Shown here piece by piece: positions 10,451 to 19,365 of a stretch of 64,000 nucleotides of DNA. A program made the translations under genes and the position numbers. This DNA comes from Mycolicibacter heraklionensis (GTDB lineage Bacteria; Actinomycetota; Actinomycetes; Mycobacteriales; Mycobacteriaceae): NCBI RefSeq assembly GCF_019645815.1, contig NZ_CP080997.1:3290880-3354879 (forward strand). The letters run 5' to 3'. Under the pieces are notes generated by a model. It saw only the letters and a program-made list of their open reading frames with translations. It was not told the DNA's origin and did no database searches. Numbering within the stretch: the stretch's first letter is position 1; each line of letters begins with the position of its first letter.

Positions 10451-12115
10451 TCAGTGCAACGGATGGGCCAGCAGCAACTCGCAGTTTCGATCCGCCACGG
10501 CGCCGAGGCGGGCATCCTTGCGGTGCAGATCGTTATAGGACAGCTCGCGATACAGGCTGGCCAGACCGGTCGGAGTGAGGTCGCTGGGATCCGCGGTGAA
10601 CGGCGCCTGGGCCTCGACCAGCGGGGTGAACAGACTCAGCGTGCCGTCATGGTTGTCGGTGACCTCGATGATCCTGGCCAGCTGCGGGTAGTCGATGTGG
10701 CTGGCCGTGTTGATCTCCCAGAAGCTCTGCTTCGGGGTGGCGCCCTTGTGGGGGATCATCTCGTTGGTGTGGGTGTGCCCGTTCACCCACGCGATCACGT
10801 TCGGCCGCTCCAGCAGTGCCGCAACGAGCGACGCACCCGTATAGAGCTTCTCGCCGGGATGATTCGGATCCGGCAGGCCGACGTTCATGGTTCGCGAAGT
10901 GTGGTGGCTGAACAGAATCACCAGCTGGTCTGGGTGCGCGTCGATCTGCTCGAGGACGAACCGCAACTGACTTTCGTTGATCGAGCCGGCCGACAGGCCT
11001 AGGTCGTTGGTGGTGTTCATCGCGACACCGAGCACCCCGGGCGCAACCTGAAAGGTGTACCAGGTGGGCCCGTCCGGATCGATGAAGCCATGGCCGACCG
11101 GTCCGGGACCGGTGATGGCGGGCTCGAAGTGCCGACGAACGTACTGGCTCAACGTAAATGGCATACGCCGCTGATCCACGGTTGCGGGCAGGAAGGGGCC
11201 GCCCGACTTGAGCTGCAGCAGGATCGGGACGAGCTGCGAGGGATCGGCGCACAGCGCTTTCGCGATGGCGATCGCCGAGGGATCGGTATGCGGCAGGTCG
11301 AATTTGATCGGCGACGTGTACATCCATTCCAGCAGGCCGTTGGGGACGGTGCCGAGAAACTGTTCGTCGTGGTTGCCGACCACCGAATACCAGGGCATGC
11401 GCAGGCCGGGGCTGGTGTGCGGGGAGATCGCCGCAGACAGGAATCCGGGAATCTGCTGAAATCCCTTGCCCTTGTAGCTGTCCCAGTAGGGGGACTCGGC
11501 CAGCCAGTAGTCCGACGAGCCGTGCGCCTGCACCCCTTCATAGCGACCGGGCGCGCCGGTGTTGGGGACGATCGGCCCGCCGGACATCACCGTCAGAAAC
11601 CAGTCGAGTTCGATCAGCTCTTTGTTGTCGGTGTTGTCTCCGGTGGAGACCAAGCAGTCGAATGGCCGCCCGGTGAAGGGACCGCCGGGCAGCGCGTTGA
11701 GTTGCTTGACCAGCGAGACCGCACCCTGGGTGGTCAGGGTCTCATGCGGCCGGTAGGCCGAGGAGACAAAGGGGTGGACGAACTCGAACCGGGCCGGGCT
11801 CTGGGCGTCGGTGAGGTGCAGATCGGTGACCTGTACGAATGCCGTCAACGCGGTGCGGGCCATCTCGCGCGCGGGGCCCGCGGTGGCCAGTTCCTGGCGG
11901 ATGTACAGCGGCCACCCGCTGCCGGCGACCAGGGGCCGGTAGCCGCCCGCCTGGGCTATACCCGGCGTGCTGACCACATCCAGAGTGGTGCCGGTGGGAT
12001 TCGAGGCCAGCAGCGCCGACGGTTCGGCATGCGCCAGACGGGAACCACCCATGCCTGCGGCGACGGCAGCGGCGGCCATTCCGGCCTGGAGAAAACTACG
12101 ACGGGACAGGCTCAC
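10451..12115 (-). CDS. Tat-exported metallophosphoesterase (TIGR03767/PPA1498-like)
   Basis: A protein of about 554 residues from GTG 12115, opening VSLSRRSFLQAGMAAAAVAA, a twin-arginine signal ending near HAEPSA. The calcineurin-like core has the metal-binding sequence DLHLTDAQ, VSTGDNTDNKELIELDWF, YSVVGNHDE and later ILFSHHTS and GHTHTNE. Family members are secreted or surface-exposed phosphoesterases of unknown substrate. I chose the start that places SRRSFLQ right at the N-terminus; an in-frame extension to 12295 would add about 60 unlikely residues. It is convergent with the gjpA-like pair and is not in the M. tuberculosis order I remember. Confidence 0.85.
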   Translation of the reverse strand: MSLSRRSFLQAGMAAAAVAAGMGGSRLAHAEPSALLASNPTGTTLDVVSTPGIAQAGGYRPLVAGSGWPLYIRQELATAGPAREMARTALTAFVQVTDLHLTDAQSPARFEFVHPFVSSAYRPHETLTTQGAVSLVKQLNALPGGPFTGRPFDCLVSTGDNTDNKELIELDWFLTVMSGGPIVPNTGAPGRYEGVQAHGSSDYWLAESPYWDSYKGKGFQQIPGFLSAAISPHTSPGLRMPWYSVVGNHDEQFLGTVPNGLLEWMYTSPIKFDLPHTDPSAIAIAKALCADPSQLVPILLQLKSGGPFLPATVDQRRMPFTLSQYVRRHFEPAITGPGPVGHGFIDPDGPTWYTFQVAPGVLGVAMNTTNDLGLSAGSINESQLRFVLEQIDAHPDQLVILFSHHTSRTMNVGLPDPNHPGEKLYTGASLVAALLERPNVIAWVNGHTHTNEMIPHKGATPKQSFWEINTASHIDYPQLARIIEVTDNHDGTLSLFTPLVEAQAPFTADPSDLTPTGLASLYRELSYNDLHRKDARLGAVADRNCELLLAHPLH

Positions 12116-12559
12116 TACACCGGCACCGGATTCATCCGCGGTCGCGACACGATAAAGCGCATGACGCGAAACGCTATGAAATAACCAAGAAAACAGCCAC
12201 AGGAGTAATGGTTTTGTCTCAGGTTTGAGGCCCGCTCGGCCCCGCCCCGTTTCCGTCCGGTGATTAACTACCGCGAGACAGGTCAGCGCCACCACACCGA
12301 TCAGTTCTCACAGAAGTATTACTGACTCCGCTCGGACGCCTTAAATATCGGCCTTACCTTGGGTTTCAACGGGTCGATAGCAGTGACTCACCGCAGAACG
12401 TCACCGCCGCCGCATAGCAGCCCGACGAGCGAAAAGGATGACCGCGCAATGTTGATCGACTTTCGGTGGCTGCAGTTCATATTCGACCACCGTGACCACC
12501 AGGGCTCTCGCCACCTGCCGCAGACTCGCGGCGCCACCGCCGGCTGAGGCAGCGAAGGA
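12116..12559. other. Gap between phosphoesterase and gatB
   Basis: This 444-base stretch has less coding bias than its neighbours. It probably holds the phosphoesterase promoter (12116-12300). The one protein-like ORF is a 32-codon plus-strand frame at 12449-12547, listed separately. I see no RNA gene, insertion sequence or clear operator. Confidence 0.6.
12449..12547 (+). CDS. Possible small protein or gene remnant
   Basis: A 32-codon ORF starting MLIDFRWLQFIFDHRDHQGS, about 10 nt after AAAAGGA. The N-terminal half is aromatic and hydrophobic, the rest polar and basic. I do not recognise it. The opening slightly resembles the start of ABC-type osmolyte permeases, so it could be a cut-off remnant, but this is only an impression. 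It points toward the 3' end of gatB on the other strand. Confidence 0.2.
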   Translation: MLIDFRWLQFIFDHRDHQGSRHLPQTRGATAG

Positions 12560-14065
12560 CTACCCGCCGCAGGCGGCCAGCACCAGTTCACGCACCCGGG
12601 CGGCGTCGGCCTGACCCTTGGTGGCTTTCATCACCGCGCCGACAATAGCGCCGGCGGCCTGCACCTTGCCGCCCCGAATCTTCTCGGCCACATCGGGATT
12701 GGCGGCCAGTGCCTCGTCGATCGCCGCCTGGATCACCGAGTCGTCACGCACCACGACCAGACCCCGGTCGGCCATCACCTGGGCGGGCTCCCCCTCGCCG
12801 GCGAGCACCCCTTCGACCACCTGCCGGGCCAGCTTGTTGGACAGCTCACCGGATTCCACCAGCGCCACCACTGCGGCGACCTGCTTCGGCGTGATCGCCA
12901 GGGCATCCAGTTCGACGCCGGCCTCGTTGGCCTTCTGCACCAGGAAGTTTCCCCACCAGGCGCGGGCCGCCTCACTGGAGGCTCCGGCCGACACGGTGGC
13001 GGCCACCAACTCAACCGCGCCCGCGTTGACCAGGTCACGCATCACCTCGTCGGAGACGCCCCACTGCTCCTGGATCTTCCTGCGGGCCAGCCACGGCAGT
13101 TCCGGGATGGTCTCTCGAAGCTCTGCGACCAGCTCCGCCGACGGCGCCACCGGCTCCAGATCGGGTTCGGGAAAGTAGCGGTAGTCCTCCGCGGTCTCCT
13201 TGGCCCGGCCCGGACTGGTGTAGCCGGCCTCGTGGAAGTGCCGGGTCTCCTGGACGACGGTGCCGCCACCGGTCAACACCGCGCCCTGGCGCCGCATCTC
13301 GTAACTGACCGCCACCTCGACACTCTTGAGCGAGTTGACGTTCTTGGTCTCGGTCCGGGTGCCGAACTCGGCTGCCCCGGTGGGCATCAGCGACACATTG
13401 GCGTCGCAGCGCATCGACCCCTGGTCCATCCGCACGTCGGAAACGTCCAACGCCCGCAGCAGATCCCGCAGCGCGGTCACATAGGCCCGGGCGATCTGCG
13501 GGGCACGTTCACCGGCACCGGTGATCGGTTTGGTGACGATCTCGATCAGCGGCACGCCGGCCCGGTTGTAGTCGACCAGGGATTCGCTGGCGCCCTCGAT
13601 GCGGCCGGTGTCGCTGCCCACGTGGGTGAGCTTGCCGGTGTCCTCCTCCATGTGGGCGCGTTCGATGTCCACCCGCCACACCGAGCCGTCCTCCAGCGGC
13701 ACGTCGAGGTAGCCGTTGAATGCGATCGGCTCGTCGTACTGCGAGATCTGGTAGTTCTTGGGCTGGTCGGGATAGAAGTAGTTCTTCCGGGCGAACCGGC
13801 ACCAGGAGGCGATGTCGCAGTTGAGCGCCAGCCCGATCCGGATCGCCGATTCGACCGCGGTGGCGTTGAGCACCGGCAGCGAACCGGGCAGGCCCAGACA
13901 CACCGGACACACCTGGGTGTTCGGCTCGGCGCCGAAGGCCGTCGAGCATCCGCAGAACATCTTGGTGGCCGTGGACAGCTCGACGTGCACTTCCAGGCCC
14001 AGTACCGGGTCGAAGCGGGCGACGACGTCGTCGTAGTCGAGCAGTTCGGCGACAGCAGCGGTCAT
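12560..14065 (-). CDS. gatB: Asp-tRNA(Asn)/Glu-tRNA(Gln) amidotransferase subunit B
   Basis: tRNA-binding and kinase subunit of GatCAB, which converts Glu-tRNA(Gln) or Asp-tRNA(Asn) to the amide form, using ammonia from GatA. The 501-residue protein starts [20 protein letters not shown] and has the family signature [18 protein letters not shown] and [15 protein letters not shown] (zinc-type Cys cluster). [16 protein letters not shown] and a C-terminal GatB/YqeY tail complete it. Reading further upstream to 14746 only shadows the TenA gene. In M. tuberculosis gatB precedes pfkA; here three accessory genes lie between. Confidence 0.96.
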   Translation of the reverse strand: MTAAVAELLDYDDVVARFDPVLGLEVHVELSTATKMFCGCSTAFGAEPNTQVCPVCLGLPGSLPVLNATAVESAIRIGLALNCDIASWCRFARKNYFYPDQPKNYQISQYDEPIAFNGYLDVPLEDGSVWRVDIERAHMEEDTGKLTHVGSDTGRIEGASESLVDYNRAGVPLIEIVTKPITGAGERAPQIARAYVTALRDLLRALDVSDVRMDQGSMRCDANVSLMPTGAAEFGTRTETKNVNSLKSVEVAVSYEMRRQGAVLTGGGTVVQETRHFHEAGYTSPGRAKETAEDYRYFPEPDLEPVAPSAELVAELRETIPELPWLARRKIQEQWGVSDEVMRDLVNAGAVELVAATVSAGASSEAARAWWGNFLVQKANEAGVELDALAITPKQVAAVVALVESGELSNKLARQVVEGVLAGEGEPAQVMADRGLVVVRDDSVIQAAIDEALAANPDVAEKIRGGKVQAAGAIVGAVMKATKGQADAARVRELVLAACGG

Positions 14066-14103
14066 GGGAGCAAAGTCTAGGTGACCCCGTCGGCCAGGCT
14101 TGG

Positions 14104-14772
14104 TCACACCGGCCAGTCCTCCAGCCGGTACGCGGCGTCGAAGAACATCCATTCGTAACGCGCAGAGGTATGGAGATGCCGGCGCATCAGCTCCCACTCC
14201 GATACCGACACGTGTGCACCGATCCGGTCGGTGACGGCAAGCACCGCCTCGACCACCGACTGGTACTCCTGGCCCGCGTAGGTGTCGATCCAGCGCTGGA
14301 ACAGTGGCTCCGGCGAGCCGTGGCGCTGCAGATGCTCGCCCACCCGGGCGTACACCCAGTAGCAGGGCAGCACGGCGGCCACGGCTTCGGCGTAAGAGCC
14401 GGATGCCGTCACCGCCAGCAGGTAGCTGGTGTAGGCCTGGGTCGTGGGGGTGATCGGCAGTGCCGCGGCAGCTTCGACGTCGAGCCCCAGATCCGCCAGC
14501 AGGCCGGCATGCAGCTCCGCTTCGGCGGCGATCGCCACGCCGGCGTGCTCGGCGAACATCGTCAGCTCCGACTCGATCGGCGCCCTGGCCGCGCAGCTCG
14601 CCAAGGCCCGCGCATAACCGCGCAGGTAGTGCGCGTCCTGGACAAGATAGTGGCGAAACTGGTTGCGCCCCAAGGACCCCTTGGTTAACCCGGTGACGAA
14701 GGGGTGCTCGCAGATCTGCTGGTAGATGCCGTCGATGTGCGCCCACAGCCGCTCACGGTTCCGCTCGGTCAT
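14104..14772 (-). CDS. tenA: TenA-family aminopyrimidine aminohydrolase
   Basis: A 222-residue TenA/thiaminase II-like protein. Family members hydrolyse aminopyrimidines from degraded thiamine for salvage. Visible signatures are [34 protein letters not shown], the nucleophile Cys region [15 protein letters not shown], and the C-terminal [19 protein letters not shown] with its Glu. It lies 38 nt upstream of gatB on the same strand. TenA enzymes differ in substrate, so thiamine salvage is likely but not certain. Absent from this position in M. tuberculosis as I recall it. Confidence 0.88.
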   Translation of the reverse strand: MTERNRERLWAHIDGIYQQICEHPFVTGLTKGSLGRNQFRHYLVQDAHYLRGYARALASCAARAPIESELTMFAEHAGVAIAAEAELHAGLLADLGLDVEAAAALPITPTTQAYTSYLLAVTASGSYAEAVAAVLPCYWVYARVGEHLQRHGSPEPLFQRWIDTYAGQEYQSVVEAVLAVTDRIGAHVSVSEWELMRRHLHTSARYEWMFFDAAYRLEDWPV

Positions 14773-14809
14773 ACCTCACGGTAGGTGACGCCGCCCTAGA
14801 CTGAGCCCC

Positions 14810-15196
14810 ATGCCCGACCGCAACGTGCTGGGCGGCCCACTGGAGCCGTGCGGCAGCGATCCGATTACCGGCTTCTACCGTGACGGCTGTTGCTCGTCGG
14901 GGCCCGAGGACATTGGACTGCACACGATTTGCGCCGTCGTCACCGGCGAATTCCTGGCACACCAACGCTCGACCGGCAACGACCTGTCCACACCGATGCC
15001 GGCCTACCGGTTCCCGGGGCTGACGCCAGGCGATCGCTGGTGCGTCACCGCGCTGAACTGGCTGCGGGCGCACCGCGACGGCTGCGCCGCGCCCGTGGTG
15101 CTGGCTGCCACCCATGAACGCACTCTGGAGGTGGTCAGCCTGGAGGTGCTGGCGGACTATGCCGTCGACGTGCCCGACGACCCGGGCGACCTCTGA
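14810..15196 (+). CDS. DUF2237-family protein
   Basis: A 128-residue cytosolic protein of the DUF2237 family, function unknown. It has LGGPLEPCGSDPITGFYRDG, CCSSGPEDIGLHTICAVVT, FPGLTPGDRWCVTALNWLRA and a C-terminal LAATHERTLEVVSLEVLADY. The several conserved Cys residues could bind metal. ATG 14810 is the first in-frame start and no leader is present. It is divergent from tenA, with 37 nt between the starts, so the two may share a promoter region. Confidence 0.85.
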   Translation: MPDRNVLGGPLEPCGSDPITGFYRDGCCSSGPEDIGLHTICAVVTGEFLAHQRSTGNDLSTPMPAYRFPGLTPGDRWCVTALNWLRAHRDGCAAPVVLAATHERTLEVVSLEVLADYAVDVPDDPGDL

Positions 15197-15231
15197 CGTG
15201 CGATCGCTGTTCGCCGAACGCGCGGGCTAAT

Positions 15232-15579
15232 TTAGGCCCCGGCCATGGTGGCGCCGCCGGCCTGCTGCTGCTGACGCCGCTTGACGTACAAGACGAATTC
15301 CTCGACCAGCGGGCCGTCTTCGGGACAGGACGCCACCACCGATCCGGCCAGCAGTCTTCCGGTCTGATCCTCCGGCAGACCACTGGTCGCCAAGATGTGA
15401 TCGACCGCATGCTTGACTCCGGCCAGATTCGGCTGGACGTTGATCAACGCGCAGACATCACCGCCGTGATCGGCGACGTAATCGCCTATCTGGTCACCAC
15501 TGGCGTGGGCCGGCAGAGACAGCACCAGTCCCATCGGCAGACCGCACAGCACCGCGGCAGACAACGCCATCTTTCCCAT
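15232..15579 (-). CDS. Small secreted DUF732-like protein
   Basis: A 115-residue protein from ATG 15579 (MGKMALSAAVLCGLPMGLVL), with a signal peptide probably cleaved after AHA. The mature part has two Cys (DVCALINVQ and VASCPEDGP) that could form a disulfide, a pattern seen in mycobacterial DUF732 proteins. The C-terminus is basic and Gln-rich (KRRQQQQAGG). Function unknown. The start at 15603 would add eight residues. It is convergent with the DUF2237 gene and lies downstream of pfkA on the same strand. Confidence 0.65.
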   Translation of the reverse strand: MGKMALSAAVLCGLPMGLVLSLPAHASGDQIGDYVADHGGDVCALINVQPNLAGVKHAVDHILATSGLPEDQTGRLLAGSVVASCPEDGPLVEEFVLYVKRRQQQQAGGATMAGA

Positions 15580-15670
15580 ACCCCACCCCCAGCCTTCGTC
15601 CATTGGGCAACAGAAGTCACAACCTCACCATTGTGGGGCCATTTCGCGGCATTGTCACGCCGCACGCGAG

Positions 15671-16702
15671 CTAGCCGAAGAACGCCGCCGCGTCATCGTA
15701 GCGGCTCTGCGGCACCACTTTGAGCTGTCGGACCGCGTCGGCCAACGCCACCCTACCGATCTCCTGGCCGCGCAGCGACACCATCATGCCGTATTCGCCG
15801 GCGTGGGCGGCATCGGCGGCGTTGACGCCGAACCGGGTCGCGAGCACCCGATCGTAGGCGGTCGGGGTGCCGCCACGCTGCACATGCCCCAGCACCGTGG
15901 TGCGGACTTCTTTCTTGACGCGCCTTTCGATTTCGACGGCCAGCTGGGCGGCAACACCGGTGAAGCGCTCGTGGCCGAACTCGTCGACGCCGCCGGCCCG
16001 CAACTCCATGGAGCCGGCAGCCGGTTTGGCGCCTTCGGCGACGACACAGATGAAGTGCGACGACCCGTGCTGAAAGCGCTGCTTGACCAGCCGGCACACC
16101 TCTTCGACGTCGAAGGGCTGCTCGGGTATCAGTGTCATGTGCGCACCGGTGGCCAGGCCGGCGTTGAGCGCGATCCAGCCGGCGTGGCGGCCCATCACCT
16201 CGACCAGCATCACCCGCTGGTGAGATTCGGCGGTGGAGTGCAGCCGGTCGATGGCGTCGGTGGCAACCTGCAGCGCGGTGTCGTGGCCGAAAGTGACGTC
16301 GGTGCAGTCGATGTCGTTGTCGATGGTTTTGGGCACCCCGACCACCGGGACGTTCTCCTCCGACAGCCAGTGCGCCGCGGTCAAAGTGCCCTCCCCGCCG
16401 ATCGGGATGAGCACGTCGATGCCGTTGTCGTCGAGCGTCGCCTTCACCTGATCCAGGCCGGCGCGCAGCTTGTCCGGGTTCACCCGGGCGGTGCCGAGCA
16501 TGGTGCCGCCCTTGGCCAGCAGCCGGTCGTTGCGGTCGTCGTTGGCCAATTGGACGCGCCGGTTCTCCAGCAGACCGCGCCAGCCGTCTTGGAAACCGAC
16601 CACCGTGGAGCCGTAGCGGGAGTCGCAGGTGCGCACCACCGCCCTGATCACCGCGTTCAGTCCCGGGCAGTCGCCGCCGCCGGTGAGCACTCCGATCCGC
16701 AT
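15671..16702 (-). CDS. pfkA: ATP-dependent 6-phosphofructokinase
   Basis: Phosphorylates fructose 6-phosphate to the 1,6-bisphosphate in glycolysis. The 343-residue protein has the same length as M. tuberculosis PfkA. It opens [20 protein letters not shown] with the nucleotide loop and carries [13 protein letters not shown], the catalytic [12 protein letters not shown] and [17 protein letters not shown]. Gly at the position of GGEGT fits use of ATP more than pyrophosphate. Longer in-frame starts reach 16807 but run through an intergenic hairpin. It lies between gatB and gatA on the same strand. Confidence 0.95.
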   Translation of the reverse strand: MRIGVLTGGGDCPGLNAVIRAVVRTCDSRYGSTVVGFQDGWRGLLENRRVQLANDDRNDRLLAKGGTMLGTARVNPDKLRAGLDQVKATLDDNGIDVLIPIGGEGTLTAAHWLSEENVPVVGVPKTIDNDIDCTDVTFGHDTALQVATDAIDRLHSTAESHQRVMLVEVMGRHAGWIALNAGLATGAHMTLIPEQPFDVEEVCRLVKQRFQHGSSHFICVVAEGAKPAAGSMELRAGGVDEFGHERFTGVAAQLAVEIERRVKKEVRTTVLGHVQRGGTPTAYDRVLATRFGVNAADAAHAGEYGMMVSLRGQEIGRVALADAVRQLKVVPQSRYDDAAAFFG

Positions 16703-16731
16703 GTGTCCATCTTGCCGACGCGCAGGGCGCG

Positions 16732-16784
16732 AGTGTGCGATTTCATACGTGCTCGTCGGCGAGTCGCGTATGAAACCGCACGCT
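16732..16784. repeat. Intergenic inverted repeat between gatA and pfkA
   Basis: 18-bp arms (16732-16749 and 16767-16784) match at 16 positions when one is reversed; the left arm is AGTGTGCGATTTCATACG. A CTCG-TCGG-CGAG mini-hairpin lies between. The outer part GCGAGTGTGCG is one base different from the arm of the element at 39471-39530, so both probably belong to one dispersed family. It may act as a terminator after gatA. Confidence 0.7.
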
Positions 16785-16803
16785 GGGCGGCTGCGGCGTC
16801 GAG

Positions 16804-18285
16804 TCAAACAGCGGTCGGCAGCTCCCCGCGGGCTGCCTCGTAGGCCGCGCCCACCCGATACAGCCGGTCATCGGCCAGCGCCGGCGCCATGATCTGCAGA
16901 CCCACCGGCAGCCCGTCGTCGCCGGACAGCCCGGACGGCACCGACATGCCGCAGTGCCCGGCCAGGTTCAGCGGCAGCGTGCACAGGTCGAACAGGTACA
17001 TCGCCAGCGGGTCGTCCACCTTCTCCCCCAGCCGGAACGCCGTGGTGGGCGTGGTCGGCGAGATCAGCACGTCAACGGACTCATACGCCGCGTCGAGGTC
17101 ACGGGCGATCAGGGTGCGCACCTTCTGCGCCTGGTTGTAGTAGGCGTCGTAGTAGCCCGCCGACAGCGCGTAGGTGCCGAGCATGATGCGGCGCTTGACC
17201 TCCGGGCCGAAGCCGGCCGCGCGGGTCAGCGCCATCACCTCCTCGGCGCTGTGGGTGCCGTCGTCGCCGACCCGCAGCCCGAAGCGCATCGCGTCGAAGC
17301 GGGCCAGGTTGCTCGACACCTCCGACGGCAGGATCAGGTAGTAGGCGGACAGCGAGTAGTCGAAGTGCGGACAGTCCACTTCGGAGATCTGCGCGCCCAG
17401 CGCCGTCAACTGTTCGACGGCGGCGTTGAACGACGCCAGCACGCCCGGCTGGTAGCCCTCGCCGCTGTGCAGCTGGCGCACCACGCCGATCCGCACCCCG
17501 GACAGGTCCGCGGCCGCACCGGCTTTGGCGGCGGCGACGACGTCGGGCACCGGCGCCTTGATCGACGTGGAGTCGCGCGGGTCATGCCCGGCGATCACCG
17601 AATGCAGCAGCGCGGTGTCGGCCACGGTGCGCGCACACGGCCCGCCCTGGTCCAGCGACGACGCGCACGCCACCAGCCCGTAGCGGCTCACGGTGCCGTA
17701 GGTGGGTTTCACGCCGACGGTGGCGGTCAGCGCGGCCGGCTGGCGAATCGAGCCGCCGGTGTCGGTGCCGATCGCCAGTGGCGCCTGGAACGCCGCCAGC
17801 GCCGCGGCACTGCCGCCGCCGGAACCACCCGGCACCCGCTCGACGTCCCAGGGGTTGCGGGTCGGACCGTAAGCGGAGTTCTCCGTCGACGAGCCCATCG
17901 CGAACTCGTCCATGTTGGTCTTGCCCAGGATCGGGATGCCGGCAGCGCGCAGCCGCGCGGTGACGGTCGCGTCGTAGGGAGCCCGCCAGCCTTCCAGGAT
18001 CTTCGATCCGCAGGTGGTCGGGGCGTCGATGGTGGTGAACACGTCCTTGAGGGCCAGCGGCACCCCGGCCAGCGCCGACGGCGCCTCCCCGGCGGCGATT
18101 GCCTTGTCGGCGGCCTCGGCTGCGGCCAGGGCTTCGTCGGCGCCGACGTGCAGGAACGCCCCGTACCGGTCGTCGGTGGCCGCGATCTGGTCGAGATGGG
18201 CGCGGGTGACCTCAACCGAGGACACCTCGCGGGCCGCGATCTTGGCCGCCAGGGTGGCCGCGTCGGAGCGGATCAGCTCACTCAC
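16804..18285 (-). CDS. gatA: Glutamyl-tRNA(Gln) amidotransferase subunit A
   Basis: Amidase subunit of GatCAB that frees ammonia from glutamine for transamidation. The 493-residue protein has the amidase catalytic triad: Lys80 (PLALKDVF), Ser155 ([10 protein letters not shown]) and Ser179 ([12 protein letters not shown]). The Gly/Ser-rich signature and the C-terminal [20 protein letters not shown] fit the full family length. The ATG overlaps the gatC stop by 4 nt (ATGA), so the two are translated together. Confidence 0.96.
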   Translation of the reverse strand: MSELIRSDAATLAAKIAAREVSSVEVTRAHLDQIAATDDRYGAFLHVGADEALAAAEAADKAIAAGEAPSALAGVPLALKDVFTTIDAPTTCGSKILEGWRAPYDATVTARLRAAGIPILGKTNMDEFAMGSSTENSAYGPTRNPWDVERVPGGSGGGSAAALAAFQAPLAIGTDTGGSIRQPAALTATVGVKPTYGTVSRYGLVACASSLDQGGPCARTVADTALLHSVIAGHDPRDSTSIKAPVPDVVAAAKAGAAADLSGVRIGVVRQLHSGEGYQPGVLASFNAAVEQLTALGAQISEVDCPHFDYSLSAYYLILPSEVSSNLARFDAMRFGLRVGDDGTHSAEEVMALTRAAGFGPEVKRRIMLGTYALSAGYYDAYYNQAQKVRTLIARDLDAAYESVDVLISPTTPTTAFRLGEKVDDPLAMYLFDLCTLPLNLAGHCGMSVPSGLSGDDGLPVGLQIMAPALADDRLYRVGAAYEAARGELPTAV

Positions 18286-18581
18286 TGGCTCTCCCCCAGG
18301 ATCTGCGGAACCGCGAAGCGGCCGTCTTCGGCGCGGGGCGCGGCCGCGAGCGCCTGCTGCTGGGTCAGGCCGGGCACGATCTCGTCCGGCCGGGTGACGT
18401 TGACGTCCTTGAGCGGGTTGTCGGTCGCCTTGACGCCGGTGACGTCGACAGCCTGAATCGTGCTGACATGGGTCAGGATCGCATCGAGCTGGCCGGCGAA
18501 ACCGTCCAACTCGGCGTCGGTCAGCGCCAGCCGGGCCAACCGGGCCAGGTGAGCTACGTCGTCACGGGAGATCTGGGACAC
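18282..18581 (-). CDS. gatC: Glutamyl-tRNA(Gln) amidotransferase subunit C
   Basis: Small 99-residue subunit that holds GatA and GatB together. It reads [20 protein letters not shown], then [20 protein letters not shown], and ends [14 protein letters not shown], very like M. tuberculosis GatC (99 residues). I chose GTG 18581; an in-frame ATG at 18695 would add 38 residues that overlap the divergent ACT-domain gene start. First gene of gatC-gatA. Confidence 0.95.
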   Translation of the reverse strand: MSQISRDDVAHLARLARLALTDAELDGFAGQLDAILTHVSTIQAVDVTGVKATDNPLKDVNVTRPDEIVPGLTQQQALAAAPRAEDGRFAVPQILGESQ

Positions 18582-18693
18582 GGGTGCAAAGCCTAGTCGT
18601 CCGCTCGCGTCGGGCGTGAAGCCAGCGTGCGGTAGCGCGCGGGAACCCAGCCTCACCTTCGGCGGCTCGGGCAGCGCTGTGGGAAAGTTGCGC

Positions 18694-19359
18694 ATGCCTT
18701 CCTATCTGCTGCGCGTCGAACTCGACGACCGCCCCGGCAGCCTGGGGTCGCTGGCCGTGGGGCTGGGCTCAGTGGGCGCCGACATCTTGTCTTTGGACGT
18801 TGTGGAACGCGGAAGCGGTTCGGCGATCGATGACCTGGTGGTCGATCTGCCGCAAGGATCGATGCCCGATGTGCTGATCACGGCCGCCGAGCGGCTGCCC
18901 GGTGTTCGGGTGCACAGTGTCCGCCCGCACACCGGCTTACTGGATGCGCATCGCGAACTCGAGCTCATCGACCACGTGGCGGCGGCCGGTGACCGCAGCG
19001 CCAAGTTGCAGAAGCTGGCCGACGAAGCACCCCGGGTGCTGCGAGTCAGCTGGTGCGCAGTGCTGCGCGCCGAGGGGTCGGCCGGCGAGTTCCGCCGGCT
19101 CGCCGGCAGTCCAGGCATCCCGGAGACCCAGGTCAGCGCGGTGCCGTGGCTGCCGATCGAGCGCGCCACCGCCCTGGACAACACCGCCGGCTGGGTGCCA
19201 GCGGTGTGGCGGGACATGGATGTCGCCCTGGCTGCCGCGCCACTCGGCAACCCGCGCACCGCCGTGGTGCTGGGCCGCACCGGAGGTCCGGCTTTCCTGC
19301 CCGCGGAAGTGGTCCGGCTGGGCTATCTGGCCGGGATCGTGGCAACGCTGCTGCGCTGA
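18694..19359 (+). CDS. ACT-domain protein (Rv3013-like)
   Basis: A 221-residue cytosolic protein with an N-terminal ACT domain ([20 protein letters not shown], about residues 1-75), a fold that usually senses amino acids. The rest has a conserved but unassigned C-terminal region ending [15 protein letters not shown]. It matches Rv3013 in length and position, divergent from gatC. No enzymatic motif is visible, so a regulatory role is inferred from the ACT domain only. ATG 18694 starts exactly at the domain. Confidence 0.88.
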   Translation: MPSYLLRVELDDRPGSLGSLAVGLGSVGADILSLDVVERGSGSAIDDLVVDLPQGSMPDVLITAAERLPGVRVHSVRPHTGLLDAHRELELIDHVAAAGDRSAKLQKLADEAPRVLRVSWCAVLRAEGSAGEFRRLAGSPGIPETQVSAVPWLPIERATALDNTAGWVPAVWRDMDVALAAAPLGNPRTAVVLGRTGGPAFLPAEVVRLGYLAGIVATLLR

Positions 19360-19365
19360 ACCGTT

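Noticed and set aside
14066..14746. Extended N-terminus of gatB up to 14746
   Set aside because: The extra part is antisense-frame shadow of tenA; homologues start at [17 protein letters not shown] sequence.
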